Of a DNA stretch of 9,335 nucleotides, positions 1-8,148 are shown piece by piece. Position 1 is the stretch's first letter. Every line of letters starts with the position of its first letter. The DNA lies in assembly GCA_903924445.1 (NCBI GenBank), contig CAIYBQ010000303.1:1-9335 (forward strand), given 5' to 3'. The position numbers were made by a program, and so were the translations under genes. Origin of the DNA: an uncultured Armatimonadota bacterium (GTDB taxonomy: Bacteria; Armatimonadota; Armatimonadia; Armatimonadales; Armatimonadaceae). The notes below the pieces were generated by a model. It was given only the letters and a program-made list of their open reading frames with translations. It had not been told where the DNA came from and searched no databases.

Positions 1-806
<806 letters not shown>

Positions 807-817
807 TCACAAAGAGT

Positions 818-846
818 ATGTTACGTCCTAAACCCCTCAAAGTCAA
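818..846 (-). promoter_or_regulatory. Sigma70-type promoter of tRNA-fMet
   Basis: On the minus strand TTGACT (841-846) and TAACAT (818-823) are separated by 17 bases. They match the -35 and -10 consensus at 5 of 6 and 4 of 6 positions. Transcription would start about 5 bases before the tRNA 5' end at 806, leaving a very short leader. The tRNA therefore does not need read-through from the desaturase gene. Confidence 0.7.
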
Positions 847-863
847 TCGAAACTGGGAAAGTA

Positions 864-1880
864 TTAAGGAATCGTTGTGACAATACGCTTACAGGGATGC
901 AAAAGCCTCGGTGATGTCGCGATTGTTGTGAAACGGCTGTATTTACCCTGACGGATAGCCTCTTGCCGCTCATCTTCTTTGTCCGAAATTTCCTGAACTT
1001 CAGCTTCTGAAAGGCCAGTTCCACGCAGCTGCTCACGCGTTAGCGCCAAGTCTTCAATGATCGGACGGCGAACTTTACCCAGATACACCTTTGGACCATA
1101 GACGCCCGCATCTTCGATTGCCTTACCACGCTCATCCCACTCCGGAATCAATGCATGGGCGGGCATCGAGAAGTGGTCGAACACCCACTTGATGTCCTTA
1201 GCTGTGCCTTCTGGGTCCAGCTCCATAAACGCCTTGACTCCCTTGCGGAAGAAGTTATAGTGCGCAGATTCATCGGCTGCCACCCATCGTAAAACACGGG
1301 CTAGGCAGACATCCCCTTCAGACTCAGCACGCTCACGCAGGTTGTTGTAGTTAACACCCGTCGCGAGCTCCTGAATCATTGTGTAACAAATCATCTGGCG
1401 CGGTGAGTCAAATGGCAATTTCCATTCGCCACCAAGCAGGCTTCGCTCGAACTCAGCCATTTGATCTTCTGTTCGTTTACCAGAGCGCTCAAGCCACATG
1501 TCCAACACAATGCTGTGCTTTGATTCCTCATAGCCCCAGTTTGCTTGGAACAACGCACGTCCACGGGATTTACGCACCAAGTCCGTAATCTTGTGCGTGT
1601 AGTCTGGAAGAAACATCTCGACCGCAGAAAACGATTCGACAATTAATGCTGTCGTCTCGGAGGCATTCGATGTGATTTCTGCCCAGGGGATATCACTGTC
1701 TACGCACCAGCGACGACGGGATTCTGCAGTCTTGAAATAACGCAAATAGGAGTCATAAAAGAAATCCTCAATCTGCGCATCCACGCTAGCTGTCGTTATC
1801 GTGAGCGGCTCGTCCGGCCAGTCAGAACGGCCCTGTGTCAGCTGGGTCTGTATGACCTGATCTTCAGTTTTGGTGTCCAT
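864..1880 (-). CDS. Acyl-[acyl-carrier-protein] desaturase, soluble di-iron type
   Basis: This 338-residue protein belongs to the ferritin-like fatty-acid desaturase family (plant stearoyl-ACP desaturase, mycobacterial DesA). These enzymes use O2 and reduced ferredoxin to insert a double bond into ACP-bound acyl chains. The six di-iron ligands can be matched to the plant enzyme: Glu88 (in EMFLPDY), Glu119 and His122 (in EESKH), Glu171 (in IQELATG), and Glu204 and His207 (in DESAH). The segment LDPEGT and the following FSMPAH also align with the plant protein. The ATG at 1878-1880 is preferred over the one at 1946 because AGGA lies 8 bases upstream and the extra 22 residues look unrelated. It is 107 bp downstream of the MFS gene on the same strand. 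No clear promoter or strong terminator was found around it. Substrate and double-bond position are unknown. Confidence 0.9.
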   Translation of the reverse strand: MDTKTEDQVIQTQLTQGRSDWPDEPLTITTASVDAQIEDFFYDSYLRYFKTAESRRRWCVDSDIPWAEITSNASETTALIVESFSAVEMFLPDYTHKITDLVRKSRGRALFQANWGYEESKHSIVLDMWLERSGKRTEDQMAEFERSLLGGEWKLPFDSPRQMICYTMIQELATGVNYNNLRERAESEGDVCLARVLRWVAADESAHYNFFRKGVKAFMELDPEGTAKDIKWVFDHFSMPAHALIPEWDERGKAIEDAGVYGPKVYLGKVRRPIIEDLALTREQLRGTGLSEAEVQEISDKEDERQEAIRQGKYSRFTTIATSPRLLHPCKRIVTTIP

Positions 1881-1888
1881 TGAACGTA

Positions 1889-1892
1889 TCCT
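1889..1892 (-). promoter_or_regulatory. Shine-Dalgarno site of the desaturase gene
   Basis: AGGA on the minus strand lies 8 bases before the ATG at 1878-1880. It decides the start in favour of the 338-residue product over the longer frame beginning at 1946. Confidence 0.6.
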
Positions 1893-1987
1893 ACATCCGA
1901 GAAGAAAGTGATGTATGGGACCAAAGACCCATTCTGTTGCCAGCATACATCGAATCTGCCATTTGACGGGTTACCCCTGTGTTTACC

Positions 1988-3256
1988 TTATGCTTGCTCA
2001 GTTTCACGCAGCTCAATACGTACGGCATGACGCTGAAAAAATGTACCCGCAATCATCAGAATCAGTGTCCCAATGAAGATGGCCTTGTAACCCGTGTACT
2101 GGACCAAATAAAGCCCCAATGCCGGCGCCGTTACGCCACGGATTCCAAGTAAAAGTGAATGAAGCGCCTGATACTGCGCAGCTTTTCCACGTTCTGCATA
2201 GCGCAAAATGCTCGCCATATACGCAAGCTCCACACCTGCAAAACCGAAGCCACTGAGCGCCGATGCAATAATCAATAACGGCATCGAAGCACCAAACAGA
2301 TAGCAGACACCCACACCCACAATACAGTAAATAGACCAGAGGACGCTTTTGGCAGCCCCGTAGTGATCCACAAGCCTGCCCCAGACAAATGCGCCCACAA
2401 TACTCGCCATGCTCGCGACGTTTGACAGCGTTGCCAAATCTGTGTTCGTAACCTTGACAACATCCACTTGGTACAAGGCATAAAGCGGCCCTGCCATCAA
2501 GTTACCAAACCCGTAAACCGTTACACTTGCAGCAAACCATCGGTAACCCGTAGGCAGTCGCAATAGCTCAAGACTCTCCCGCCAAGCTTGCATCGGGGAT
2601 GACCGGACAGGTTGCGGTGAACTAACTTGCTGAATACCAGGAAGTGTTCTAACTTTGGCAAATGCGATGACACTAAAGACGCCAATGATTCCCGCGATTG
2701 GAAAGATGAAGCGATAGGAATATCCCGCATCCAGTAAGCGGCCCGCAGCCTGTGCTGCAAGAAATGCTGCAATCTGAGCTCCAACACGCACATATCCCAT
2801 AAGCCTGCCACGGGCATGATCTGGATAGATATCCTTCATTAGTGATGTGTAAGCAGGGGATGAGAATGCGCCCATGAGCTGGAGTGCACTCAGCATCAGG
2901 ACAAACGGCATCGGTGTTGATATCCAAATCATGCCGACAAGGAGTAATCTGGATGGCACAATGCTTCCAAGGACAAAGGGCATTTTGGCTTTGCCCTCCA
3001 TATGTTGTGCCCATATAGGCGCGATGAGATTGCCCAGAAAGGGAGCCGCACTAAGAATGGCGAGCATTGTCTGCGTTGCACCAAGCTCATTACGCGCTAC
3101 GCGGGTGATGAACGGAAAGATCATCCCCATAAACATCCCGCCGAGGATGCCCGCGATGACATCCCAGTGAACCGATACCCAAGCATTCCGCGGGACACCG
3201 AGACTGCGACGAACCGCTTTTCGTACCTTAAGTCGCGCCCTCGTTCGTCTCTTCAC
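1988..3256 (-). CDS. Major facilitator superfamily transporter
   Basis: The 422-residue protein has about 12 hydrophobic segments split by a hydrophilic central loop at about 202-235, the 6+6 layout of MFS carriers. Typical MFS loop motifs are present: a DHARGRLMG segment after the fourth helix (146-154) and GRLVDHYGAAK (293-303) in the second half. The N-terminus is a basic stretch of about 20 residues before the first helix. The start is GTG, 9 bases after the stop of the upstream acyltransferase gene, without a convincing Shine-Dalgarno, so coupled translation is likely. The sequence resembles drug-efflux or sugar-type carriers, but nothing identifies the substrate. The link with the acyltransferase suggests a lipid or lipid-precursor flippase as one possibility; this is only inferred from context. 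Confidence 0.88.
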   Translation of the reverse strand: MKRRTRARLKVRKAVRRSLGVPRNAWVSVHWDVIAGILGGMFMGMIFPFITRVARNELGATQTMLAILSAAPFLGNLIAPIWAQHMEGKAKMPFVLGSIVPSRLLLVGMIWISTPMPFVLMLSALQLMGAFSSPAYTSLMKDIYPDHARGRLMGYVRVGAQIAAFLAAQAAGRLLDAGYSYRFIFPIAGIIGVFSVIAFAKVRTLPGIQQVSSPQPVRSSPMQAWRESLELLRLPTGYRWFAASVTVYGFGNLMAGPLYALYQVDVVKVTNTDLATLSNVASMASIVGAFVWGRLVDHYGAAKSVLWSIYCIVGVGVCYLFGASMPLLIIASALSGFGFAGVELAYMASILRYAERGKAAQYQALHSLLLGIRGVTAPALGLYLVQYTGYKAIFIGTLILMIAGTFFQRHAVRIELRETEQA

Positions 3257-3265
3257 ACGCTCAGT

Positions 3266-4477
3266 TTATCCCGGGAGAGATAGCGCAAGGCATGTTGCCA
3301 CGGATTCTACAGACATTTGCCGTAGTGCCTGAATCTGTTGCCTACGGGGTAACGCATCAAAGCCGTCGATGGCTGAGAAATCTATTCGCGTACCAACTTT
3401 GATGGTTGCATTTCGCTTCAGACGCGTTCTCACTTGCCCAAAGACCTCAATTTCAAAGTGCCTTATCAGCTCATAAGCGTGATCCTGATTGCCATCAGAT
3501 GTGGTATATCCATCCTCAATGGCAAGCCAGTTTTGAAGACGGTCGATATCGGCTTGCAGTGCGAGGGCACGCTGACGGCGCTGCTGGGCTAAGCGTTTGT
3601 CAAAAATAGTTTCGGGAGAAGAATGATCATCAATTGCATCCTCGATGATATTCGCACTGAACCTCATCAAATCGTGCAAATCTCCATGCTCTGGAATGGA
3701 CCTACCCGTAGCGGCGTGAATACGCTGCAGCACGGCCGTTTGTAGCCTGCCGATACGTTCCTGCGTCGTGATTTCCTGTTTTGAAGACAAACCATATTCA
3801 AGCTCAAGCCTTGAGATGACGATGAACGCAAGAGACCTCAAATTGATGATCAGATCATCTGAGCACTCAGCTCCTGTAGCGGAGCATAGCGCAATGGATG
3901 CCTGTAAGAGTGCGCTACGTTGATCTGATGTAAGCATGTAGCGCAGTCCTAATGGGACAATTCCAATCGGATTCTTTCCAGAGGCGATCCGTTTTTCGGA
4001 TGCCAGTAACAACAGCTGGAAAATCCCATCGTGAAATGGCAGAAGCTTGTCATTGAATGCACCAACTTCGCCTTCTGGGAACACAACGATATGTGCATCA
4101 TCGTTCACCCACAGGTTTATAGTGTGTCGAAAGGATTCCCGGTCTACTGTGCCACGCACGATCGAAAAGGCACCAATTCTCTGCGCCGCCCATCCCCATG
4201 CCCCGCGTAATCCATCGAAACCCTCCCGGCAGGCAAGGTAGTTGAAGCGAAGTCCCACCGATGACCCCAGAGTACGCACAAGGATTGGATCCATGTCTGT
4301 CGGGTGGTTTGCAACAATCAAAGCTGGGCTTTTGAGCTGCTCAGAAAGAGCTGTACGCGTGTCACTGTCAATGGAAATAGTGTTGATGCCAGCAACATGC
4401 TTTGCGAGTGGCATCAGGAAGTCCATCGCATACTCGGTCAGAGGGCTTTCGATATTTGGGAGAAAGTTGGTGTTCAT
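3266..4477 (-). CDS. PlsC-like 1-acylglycerol-phosphate acyltransferase family protein with long C-terminal extension
   Basis: Residues about 50-190 form an LPLAT/PlsC-type acyltransferase domain. The HX4D catalytic motif is NHPTDMD (His58, Asp63), the second block is IGAFSIVRG (101-109), and the third is FPEG (133-136). Such enzymes move an acyl chain from acyl-ACP or acyl-CoA to a glycerol-phosphate or similar acceptor at the membrane. The protein has 403 residues against roughly 200-250 for ordinary PlsC. The final ~200 residues are mostly charged and helical, with a heptad-like stretch around 290-325, and match nothing I recognise. No transmembrane helix is obvious. It starts with ATG, 36 bp after the ComEC-like gene and 9 bp before the MFS gene, in an apparent operon. 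The acceptor substrate is unknown; an aminoacyl-lipid or glycolipid acyltransferase is also possible. Confidence 0.83.
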   Translation of the reverse strand: MNTNFLPNIESPLTEYAMDFLMPLAKHVAGINTISIDSDTRTALSEQLKSPALIVANHPTDMDPILVRTLGSSVGLRFNYLACREGFDGLRGAWGWAAQRIGAFSIVRGTVDRESFRHTINLWVNDDAHIVVFPEGEVGAFNDKLLPFHDGIFQLLLLASEKRIASGKNPIGIVPLGLRYMLTSDQRSALLQASIALCSATGAECSDDLIINLRSLAFIVISRLELEYGLSSKQEITTQERIGRLQTAVLQRIHAATGRSIPEHGDLHDLMRFSANIIEDAIDDHSSPETIFDKRLAQQRRQRALALQADIDRLQNWLAIEDGYTTSDGNQDHAYELIRHFEIEVFGQVRTRLKRNATIKVGTRIDFSAIDGFDALPRRQQIQALRQMSVESVATCLALSLPG

Positions 4478-4513
4478 AAGCTGAATCGTGGTTCAGGAAA
4501 TAAAACAAAGGGT

Positions 4514-5377
4514 TTAGAAAACTTGTCGTACGCCGGTTTCATCCAAGAAAAACAGGGGAGGCTTTGCGGCTGCACTTACATCGATGAAAGTTCCACTCGT
4601 CTTCTTCAACAGGGTTGTGTCCAAGTCATCTGATTGGCCCTCAACAATAAAGTAACCTCCGCCAGTGGCTTGAAGGAGCTCTGCCAGAAGCTCATCACTA
4701 CTCGAGACGCGCGGTAAGACAACGATATCGCATTTGAGCTGCTGTGACGAAACCCCCAGTAGGAGGGCTTTTTGCCCTGAGAGTCCAATACCGCCAAGGT
4801 GAAGGAGAGAAAAAATTGGGGTGCTAAGACGAACGACAACTGAGTTGTTTCCGGCAGATGGGCGTCCGCTAATGCGTGCAACCGGTGGTGAAAGGACATC
4901 AATATGGAGGTCACCAAGCTGCATTCTGTCTCCGCGATGCACAATGGTCATCGGAATCCCGGCACCCTTTATTGACTCCATCGCTTGTCCATTATGTCGG
5001 TTTATCGGCGCGACCGAGCTTACCCAAACGTGCCGGATACGGTATCGACTTTGAAGGCTACTAAAGCCTGCAGTTACATCCGAATAAGGATGCGGGAGAA
5101 TCACAAGGTCTATTGTGGTGATGCCATACGCATCAAGACTTTCGATCAGTTTTCGGGCATCCGATTCGGCTCCCGTTCCGATAACGACGACCTGGCCGTC
5201 CGAACAGCGTAACCAGCTTGCTGAGCCTGTTGTGCCGCCGGAGAGAACAAAGGCCGATGTCCTCACCGGAATCGCTTGTCGGTTCCGCTTGGTTCGTGAA
5301 AGGACAAACCAAACTGCAAGTGCTACCATCAGGATTCCAACGAAAACAAGCGCAACCGCAAGGCGTGCCCCGCGCAT
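4514..5377 (-). CDS. Membrane-anchored ComEC-like protein with degenerate metallo-beta-lactamase fold
   Basis: The preferred start is the ATG at 5375-5377, one base after the rex stop, giving 287 residues. A longer frame from 5446 would overlap rex by 68 bases. Residues 4-26 form one transmembrane helix, so the rest probably lies outside the membrane. The body aligns with the C-terminal metallo-beta-lactamase domain of ComEC/Rec2: TIDLVILPHPYSDVTAG stands in for the HPDADHxGG motif, then NNSVVVRL, then LHLGGIGLSGQKALL. Metal ligands are largely lost. In the HxDxDH-type motif, positions Asp and His are Tyr98 and Val101, only His96 and Asp100 remain, the later Asp is Gly, and the HHGS motif is replaced by PRVSS. 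There is no competence channel domain. I infer a non-catalytic, possibly binding or structural, relative. The true function is unknown. Confidence 0.7.
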   Translation of the reverse strand: MRGARLAVALVFVGILMVALAVWFVLSRTKRNRQAIPVRTSAFVLSGGTTGSASWLRCSDGQVVVIGTGAESDARKLIESLDAYGITTIDLVILPHPYSDVTAGFSSLQSRYRIRHVWVSSVAPINRHNGQAMESIKGAGIPMTIVHRGDRMQLGDLHIDVLSPPVARISGRPSAGNNSVVVRLSTPIFSLLHLGGIGLSGQKALLLGVSSQQLKCDIVVLPRVSSSDELLAELLQATGGGYFIVEGQSDDLDTTLLKKTSGTFIDVSAAAKPPLFFLDETGVRQVF

Positions 5378-5378
5378 G

Positions 5379-6050
5379 TCAGGAATCCAACTGGTCGGTT
5401 TTAATGTGATACGAGAGAACAGCCAGTTCCTGTGTAAAGCTAACATTGCGAACGGTTACACCGGCAGGTACTTTGAGCACAGCAGGCGCGAAGTTTAGTA
5501 TCGCCCTAATGCCAGTTTGATAGGCTAGGTCAAAGGTTTGTTGCGCAGCAAGTCCCGGTACAGCAAGGATGGCAATGCGTGGATTTAGCCGTGCACATTC
5601 CGTAAGGAGATCACTGAGAGCATAGACCGGGACTCCCTGCACGGTACGTCCACATTTTTTAGGATCGATGTCAAAGGCGGCAACCACTTCAAACCGTTGC
5701 TCTGTGAGGCCGGGGTAGGACAAGAGGGCGGCACCCAGATTTCCAAGCCCAATCAAAATGACTGGTTGCGTCTCGTGAAGCTGCAATATTCGAGAGATAC
5801 GACCTTGAAGTTCTGAAATGACATATCCAACGCCAGGCTTGCCAAACTCACCAAAGTAGCTGAGATCTTTGCGAAACTGTGCAGCTGAAACTGCGGTCGC
5901 TGACTCGACATGTGCCGACGATATAGTTGTCAGGCCACTTGCTGCAGCACTGTAGAGAAACTGAAGATACGTGGACAGGCGCTCAACCGTGGGTTCTGGT
6001 ACCCGTAACGGTGTCGGCGATGTCCGTCCATCAACTCCAGTTTCTGGCAT
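5379..6050 (-). CDS. rex: Redox-sensing transcriptional repressor Rex
   Basis: Rex binds DNA when NAD+ is high and lets go when NADH rises, controlling fermentation and respiration genes. The 223-residue product has the N-terminal winged-helix DNA-binding domain (about 20-75) with the very conserved QFRKDLSYFGEFGKPGVGY block (58-76). A Rossmann domain follows with GLGNLG (101-106) and the downstream acidic strand AFDIDPKKCG (125-134). Length is typical. The ATG lies 6 bases after the obgE stop, with no clear Shine-Dalgarno, so translation is probably coupled to obgE. The N-terminus is about 15 residues longer than in many Rex proteins, and a later start cannot be excluded. No TTGTG-N8-CACAA type operator was seen in this window, so autoregulation is unsupported. 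Confidence 0.95.
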   Translation of the reverse strand: MPETGVDGRTSPTPLRVPEPTVERLSTYLQFLYSAAASGLTTISSAHVESATAVSAAQFRKDLSYFGEFGKPGVGYVISELQGRISRILQLHETQPVILIGLGNLGAALLSYPGLTEQRFEVVAAFDIDPKKCGRTVQGVPVYALSDLLTECARLNPRIAILAVPGLAAQQTFDLAYQTGIRAILNFAPAVLKVPAGVTVRNVSFTQELAVLSYHIKTDQLDS

Positions 6051-6056
6051 GGCTTA

Positions 6057-7406
6057 TTATACGGGTTCGTCCAGATCATCGTCATTGCTTGATGCCAGTG
6101 GCTCATCGAGCAGGTCATCATCCACATATTCAAATTCAAGATGCCTGATGCGGATGTTATCGCCATCCTGAGCACCAGCTTCTTTCAGCTTCTTGAAGAG
6201 ACCCCAACGCTCCATCGAACGCTGTAAACGCCGCACCATGAAGTCATTACTCATGTCAGTCATGGAAACTCTACGTTCTATGCCATGCCCTGTCACTACG
6301 TATGTGCGTGTTTTATCATCATAGTTGATGGCAAACTGCCGCGGGTCATCATTGTCCTTATCACGCGTTGTGATTCGAACCGTACCCGTAGCAGCGGACA
6401 GCTGTTTCGGTAATGCTTCGAGTTTTGACCAGACAAGCTTCATCAGCTCATCGAGGCCCATACGCGTTGGAGCACTAATAATCAGCGTTTCAGGCGAAAT
6501 GGTCTGGTAGTGCTCAAGCAGTTCCTGCTTGTAGGCCTCATCAAACACAAGGTCTGCTCGCGAGAGGACGATGATTTCCGGGAGGGCAGCAAGGTCTGCA
6601 CTAAAGTTTGCGAGCTCGGCCCGGATGACAGCATAGTCATCTTTAGGCTCGCGTCCTGAGTACTCACTGATGTCAATCATGTGGATCAACAGTCTGGTAC
6701 GTTCGAGGTGCTTTAGAAACTGAATGCCAAGTCCTGCACCTTCGCTTGCATTTTCGATAAGCCCAGGGACATCGGCGATAACGAAGGAACGGCTATGGTC
6801 CAGCGCTACGACTCCCAGATTGGGTACCAATGTCGTAAATGGGTAGTCGGCAATTTTGGGACGAGCCGCAGAAACGACCGACAGGAGCGTAGACTTTCCA
6901 ACATTTGGATATCCGACAAGGCCAACATCCGCGAGGAGCTTCAGCTCGAGGCGAACCGCGAATGTCTCTCCGGGTTCACCGAGCTCTGCGAATTTAGGTG
7001 CTTGTTGGACGGATGAGACGAAGTGGATATTTCCCTTGCCTCCACGCCCACCACGTGCAATTTCGAACTTCATCGGATGACCGGCTAAGTCGGCAAGAAG
7101 CTGACCTGTGATGGCATCAAATGCTTGCGTTCCTGGCGGGACCTTTAAAACGAGATCTTTGCCATCTTTGCCGAACTGCTGCTTGCCCATGCCGTCCGAA
7201 CCACGATCGGCGCGATAGTTTTTACCGGGACGGAAGTCAAGCAGTGTCGAGATATTGGCATCTGTTTCCAACCAAACACTGCCACCGCGTCCGCCATCGC
7301 CACCATCCGGGCCGCCACGGGGAACGTGCTTCTCGGTACGAAAGGTCGCTGCGCCACGTCCTCCATCACCGGCGTGGATGTTGAAGTTGATCTCGTCAAT
7401 AAACAA
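6057..7406 (-). CDS. obgE: GTPase Obg (ObgE/CgtA), ribosome assembly and stress GTPase
   Basis: The 449-residue protein has the three Obg parts. First is the glycine-rich Obg fold (1-158; AGDGGRG, GGPDGGDGGRGG). The GTPase domain has G1 GYPNVGKST (165-173), switch TTLVPNLG (191-198), G3 DVPGLI (212-217) and G5 ISA (310-312). The OCT-type C-terminal domain is at about 345-425 (TGHGIERRVSMTDMSNDFMVRRL), followed by an acidic tail. Obg acts late in 50S assembly and in growth control. The start codon is TTG (7404-7406), supported by AAGGAG 8 bases upstream and by the standard MFIDE N-terminus. The G4 base-recognition motif, usually NKxD, reads SRAD (282-285). The gene lies directly after L21 and L27, its usual place. 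A hairpin separates it from rpmA. Confidence 0.97.
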   Translation of the reverse strand: MFIDEINFNIHAGDGGRGAATFRTEKHVPRGGPDGGDGGRGGSVWLETDANISTLLDFRPGKNYRADRGSDGMGKQQFGKDGKDLVLKVPPGTQAFDAITGQLLADLAGHPMKFEIARGGRGGKGNIHFVSSVQQAPKFAELGEPGETFAVRLELKLLADVGLVGYPNVGKSTLLSVVSAARPKIADYPFTTLVPNLGVVALDHSRSFVIADVPGLIENASEGAGLGIQFLKHLERTRLLIHMIDISEYSGREPKDDYAVIRAELANFSADLAALPEIIVLSRADLVFDEAYKQELLEHYQTISPETLIISAPTRMGLDELMKLVWSKLEALPKQLSAATGTVRITTRDKDNDDPRQFAINYDDKTRTYVVTGHGIERRVSMTDMSNDFMVRRLQRSMERWGLFKKLKEAGAQDGDNIRIRHLEFEYVDDDLLDEPLASSNDDDLDEPV

Positions 7407-7414
7407 TTAAGCAG

Positions 7415-7420
7415 CTCCTT
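7415..7420 (-). promoter_or_regulatory. Shine-Dalgarno site fixing the TTG start of obgE
   Basis: AAGGAG on the minus strand lies 8 bases before TTG at 7404-7406. No ATG or GTG nearby gives the conserved MFIDE beginning, so this site supports the unusual start codon. Confidence 0.8.
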
Positions 7421-7428
7421 CAAACAAG

Positions 7429-7453
7429 AACGGCCCGGTAAAACCGGGCCGTT
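7429..7453 (-). terminator. Strong hairpin between rpmA and obgE, terminator or attenuator
   Basis: AACGGCCCGG (7429-7438) is perfectly complementary to 7444-7453, with a 5-base loop. In the direction of transcription the stem is followed by CTTGTTT, a short and imperfect U run. It would end some L21-L27 transcripts and lower obgE and downstream expression, or serve as an mRNA-stabilising stem. The stem is symmetrical, so orientation comes from its neighbours. Confidence 0.6.
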
Positions 7454-7474
7454 GAAATCGGTGAACCTTACCGA

Positions 7475-7759
7475 CTATGCAGATGTTTCAGCAACTTCTG
7501 TTTCAGCGACTACAGGGTAGACACTAATCCGGCGGTTGTACTTGAAGCCTTCGAACTTGACAACTCCATCGACTTTCGCGAAGAGGGTGTAATCACGTCC
7601 CATTCCAACATTTGCACCGGGATCAAACTTGGTTCCGCGCTGGCGAATCAAAATCGAACCAGCAGTAACCGTTTGACCGGCATATTCCTTGACGCCCAGC
7701 ATCTGTGGGTTGGAATCACGTCCGTTGCGGGAAGAACCCACACCTTTTTTGTGTGCCAT
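7475..7759 (-). CDS. rpmA: 50S ribosomal protein L27
   Basis: This 94-residue basic protein shows the L27 signature: MAHKKGVGSSRNGRDSNPQ at the N-terminus, then GSILIRQRGTKFDPGANVGMGRDYTLFA. L27 reaches into the peptidyl transferase centre of the 50S subunit. The start follows GAGGT (7767-7771) by 7 bases and is 14 bp after the rplU stop. There is no N-terminal extension before MAHKKG, unlike the Prp-cleaved form of Firmicutes. The C-terminus ends in a short Glu/Ala/Thr-rich tail. Confidence 0.98.
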   Translation of the reverse strand: MAHKKGVGSSRNGRDSNPQMLGVKEYAGQTVTAGSILIRQRGTKFDPGANVGMGRDYTLFAKVDGVVKFEGFKYNRRISVYPVVAETEVAETSA

Positions 7760-7766
7760 AGCTAAT

Positions 7767-7771
7767 ACCTC
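7767..7771 (-). promoter_or_regulatory. Shine-Dalgarno site of rpmA
   Basis: GAGGT on the minus strand, 7 bases before the rpmA ATG, inside the 14-bp gap after rplU. A strong site, as expected for a ribosomal protein gene. Confidence 0.75.
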
Positions 7772-7773
7772 GA

Positions 7774-8082
7774 CTAACCGTTGATTCCGTCGATGCGGAT
7801 GTGCGTCTCAAACTGGCGATGGCCATAGTGACGCTGATGTTGTTTGACCTTGATGTAGGTGATTCCGTTGATTTTCTTGCCCTTGCACTGTTTGACAATT
7901 GTGCCAGTCACGCTTGCACCTGTCACAATAGGCAATCCAACACGGGTGGTCTCGCCACCAATGAGGAGAACGTCATCAATGGTGATTGCATCACCAACTT
8001 CACCGTCAAGCTTTTCGACTACGATCGTGTCGTTTGCCGATACCCGGTATTGCTTTCCACCGGTCCGGATTACTGCATACAT
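7774..8082 (-). CDS. rplU: 50S ribosomal protein L21
   Basis: The 102-residue product begins MYAVIRTGGKQYRVS, the L21 signature, and contains GTIVKQCKGKKI and the KQHQRHYGHRQFET block near the C-terminus. L21 binds 23S rRNA in the 50S subunit. It is the first gene of the rplU-rpmA-obgE operon, read leftwards from a promoter at 8119-8148. The ATG is preceded by AAAGGG (8093-8098) at 10 bases. The predicted leader is only about 30 bases, so there is little room for a structured autoregulatory leader unless transcription also starts further upstream. Confidence 0.98.
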   Translation of the reverse strand: MYAVIRTGGKQYRVSANDTIVVEKLDGEVGDAITIDDVLLIGGETTRVGLPIVTGASVTGTIVKQCKGKKINGITYIKVKQHQRHYGHRQFETHIRIDGING

Positions 8083-8092
8083 TTTTGTAAGA

Positions 8093-8098
8093 CCCTTT
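8093..8098 (-). promoter_or_regulatory. Shine-Dalgarno site of rplU
   Basis: AAAGGG on the minus strand lies 10 bases before the rplU ATG at 8080-8082, a slightly long but workable spacing. Confidence 0.5.
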
Positions 8099-8118
8099 GT
8101 TTGGGAGTGAACCTCGCG

Positions 8119-8148
8119 ACTTTACCACGAAAAAAGTATGCGTGTCAA
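8119..8148 (-). promoter_or_regulatory. Promoter of the rplU-rpmA-obgE operon
   Basis: On the minus strand a perfect -35 TTGACA (8143-8148) is followed after 18 bases by TAAAGT (8119-8124), which matches the -10 consensus at 4 of 6 positions. Predicted start is near 8112, giving a leader of about 30 bases. An inverted repeat covers the -35 box (see 8140-8158). Confidence 0.72.

Noticed and set aside
1881..1946. Longer N-terminus for the desaturase starting at 1946
   Set aside because: The extra 22 residues have no family support, and the ATG at 1878-1880 has a Shine-Dalgarno at a proper distance.
4481..4496. CTGAA-N6-TTCAG hairpin just before the acyltransferase ATG
   Set aside because: A 5-bp stem is within chance and no Shine-Dalgarno is seen for it to hide.
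5378..5446. Longer start for the ComEC-like protein at 5446
   Set aside because: It would overlap rex by 68 bases and put a non-hydrophobic stretch before the membrane helix. The ATG one base after the rex stop fits coupled translation better.
5115..5498. Plus-strand frame of 127 codons across the rex / ComEC-like junction
   Set aside because: It is antisense to two genes with firm homology and has no family features.
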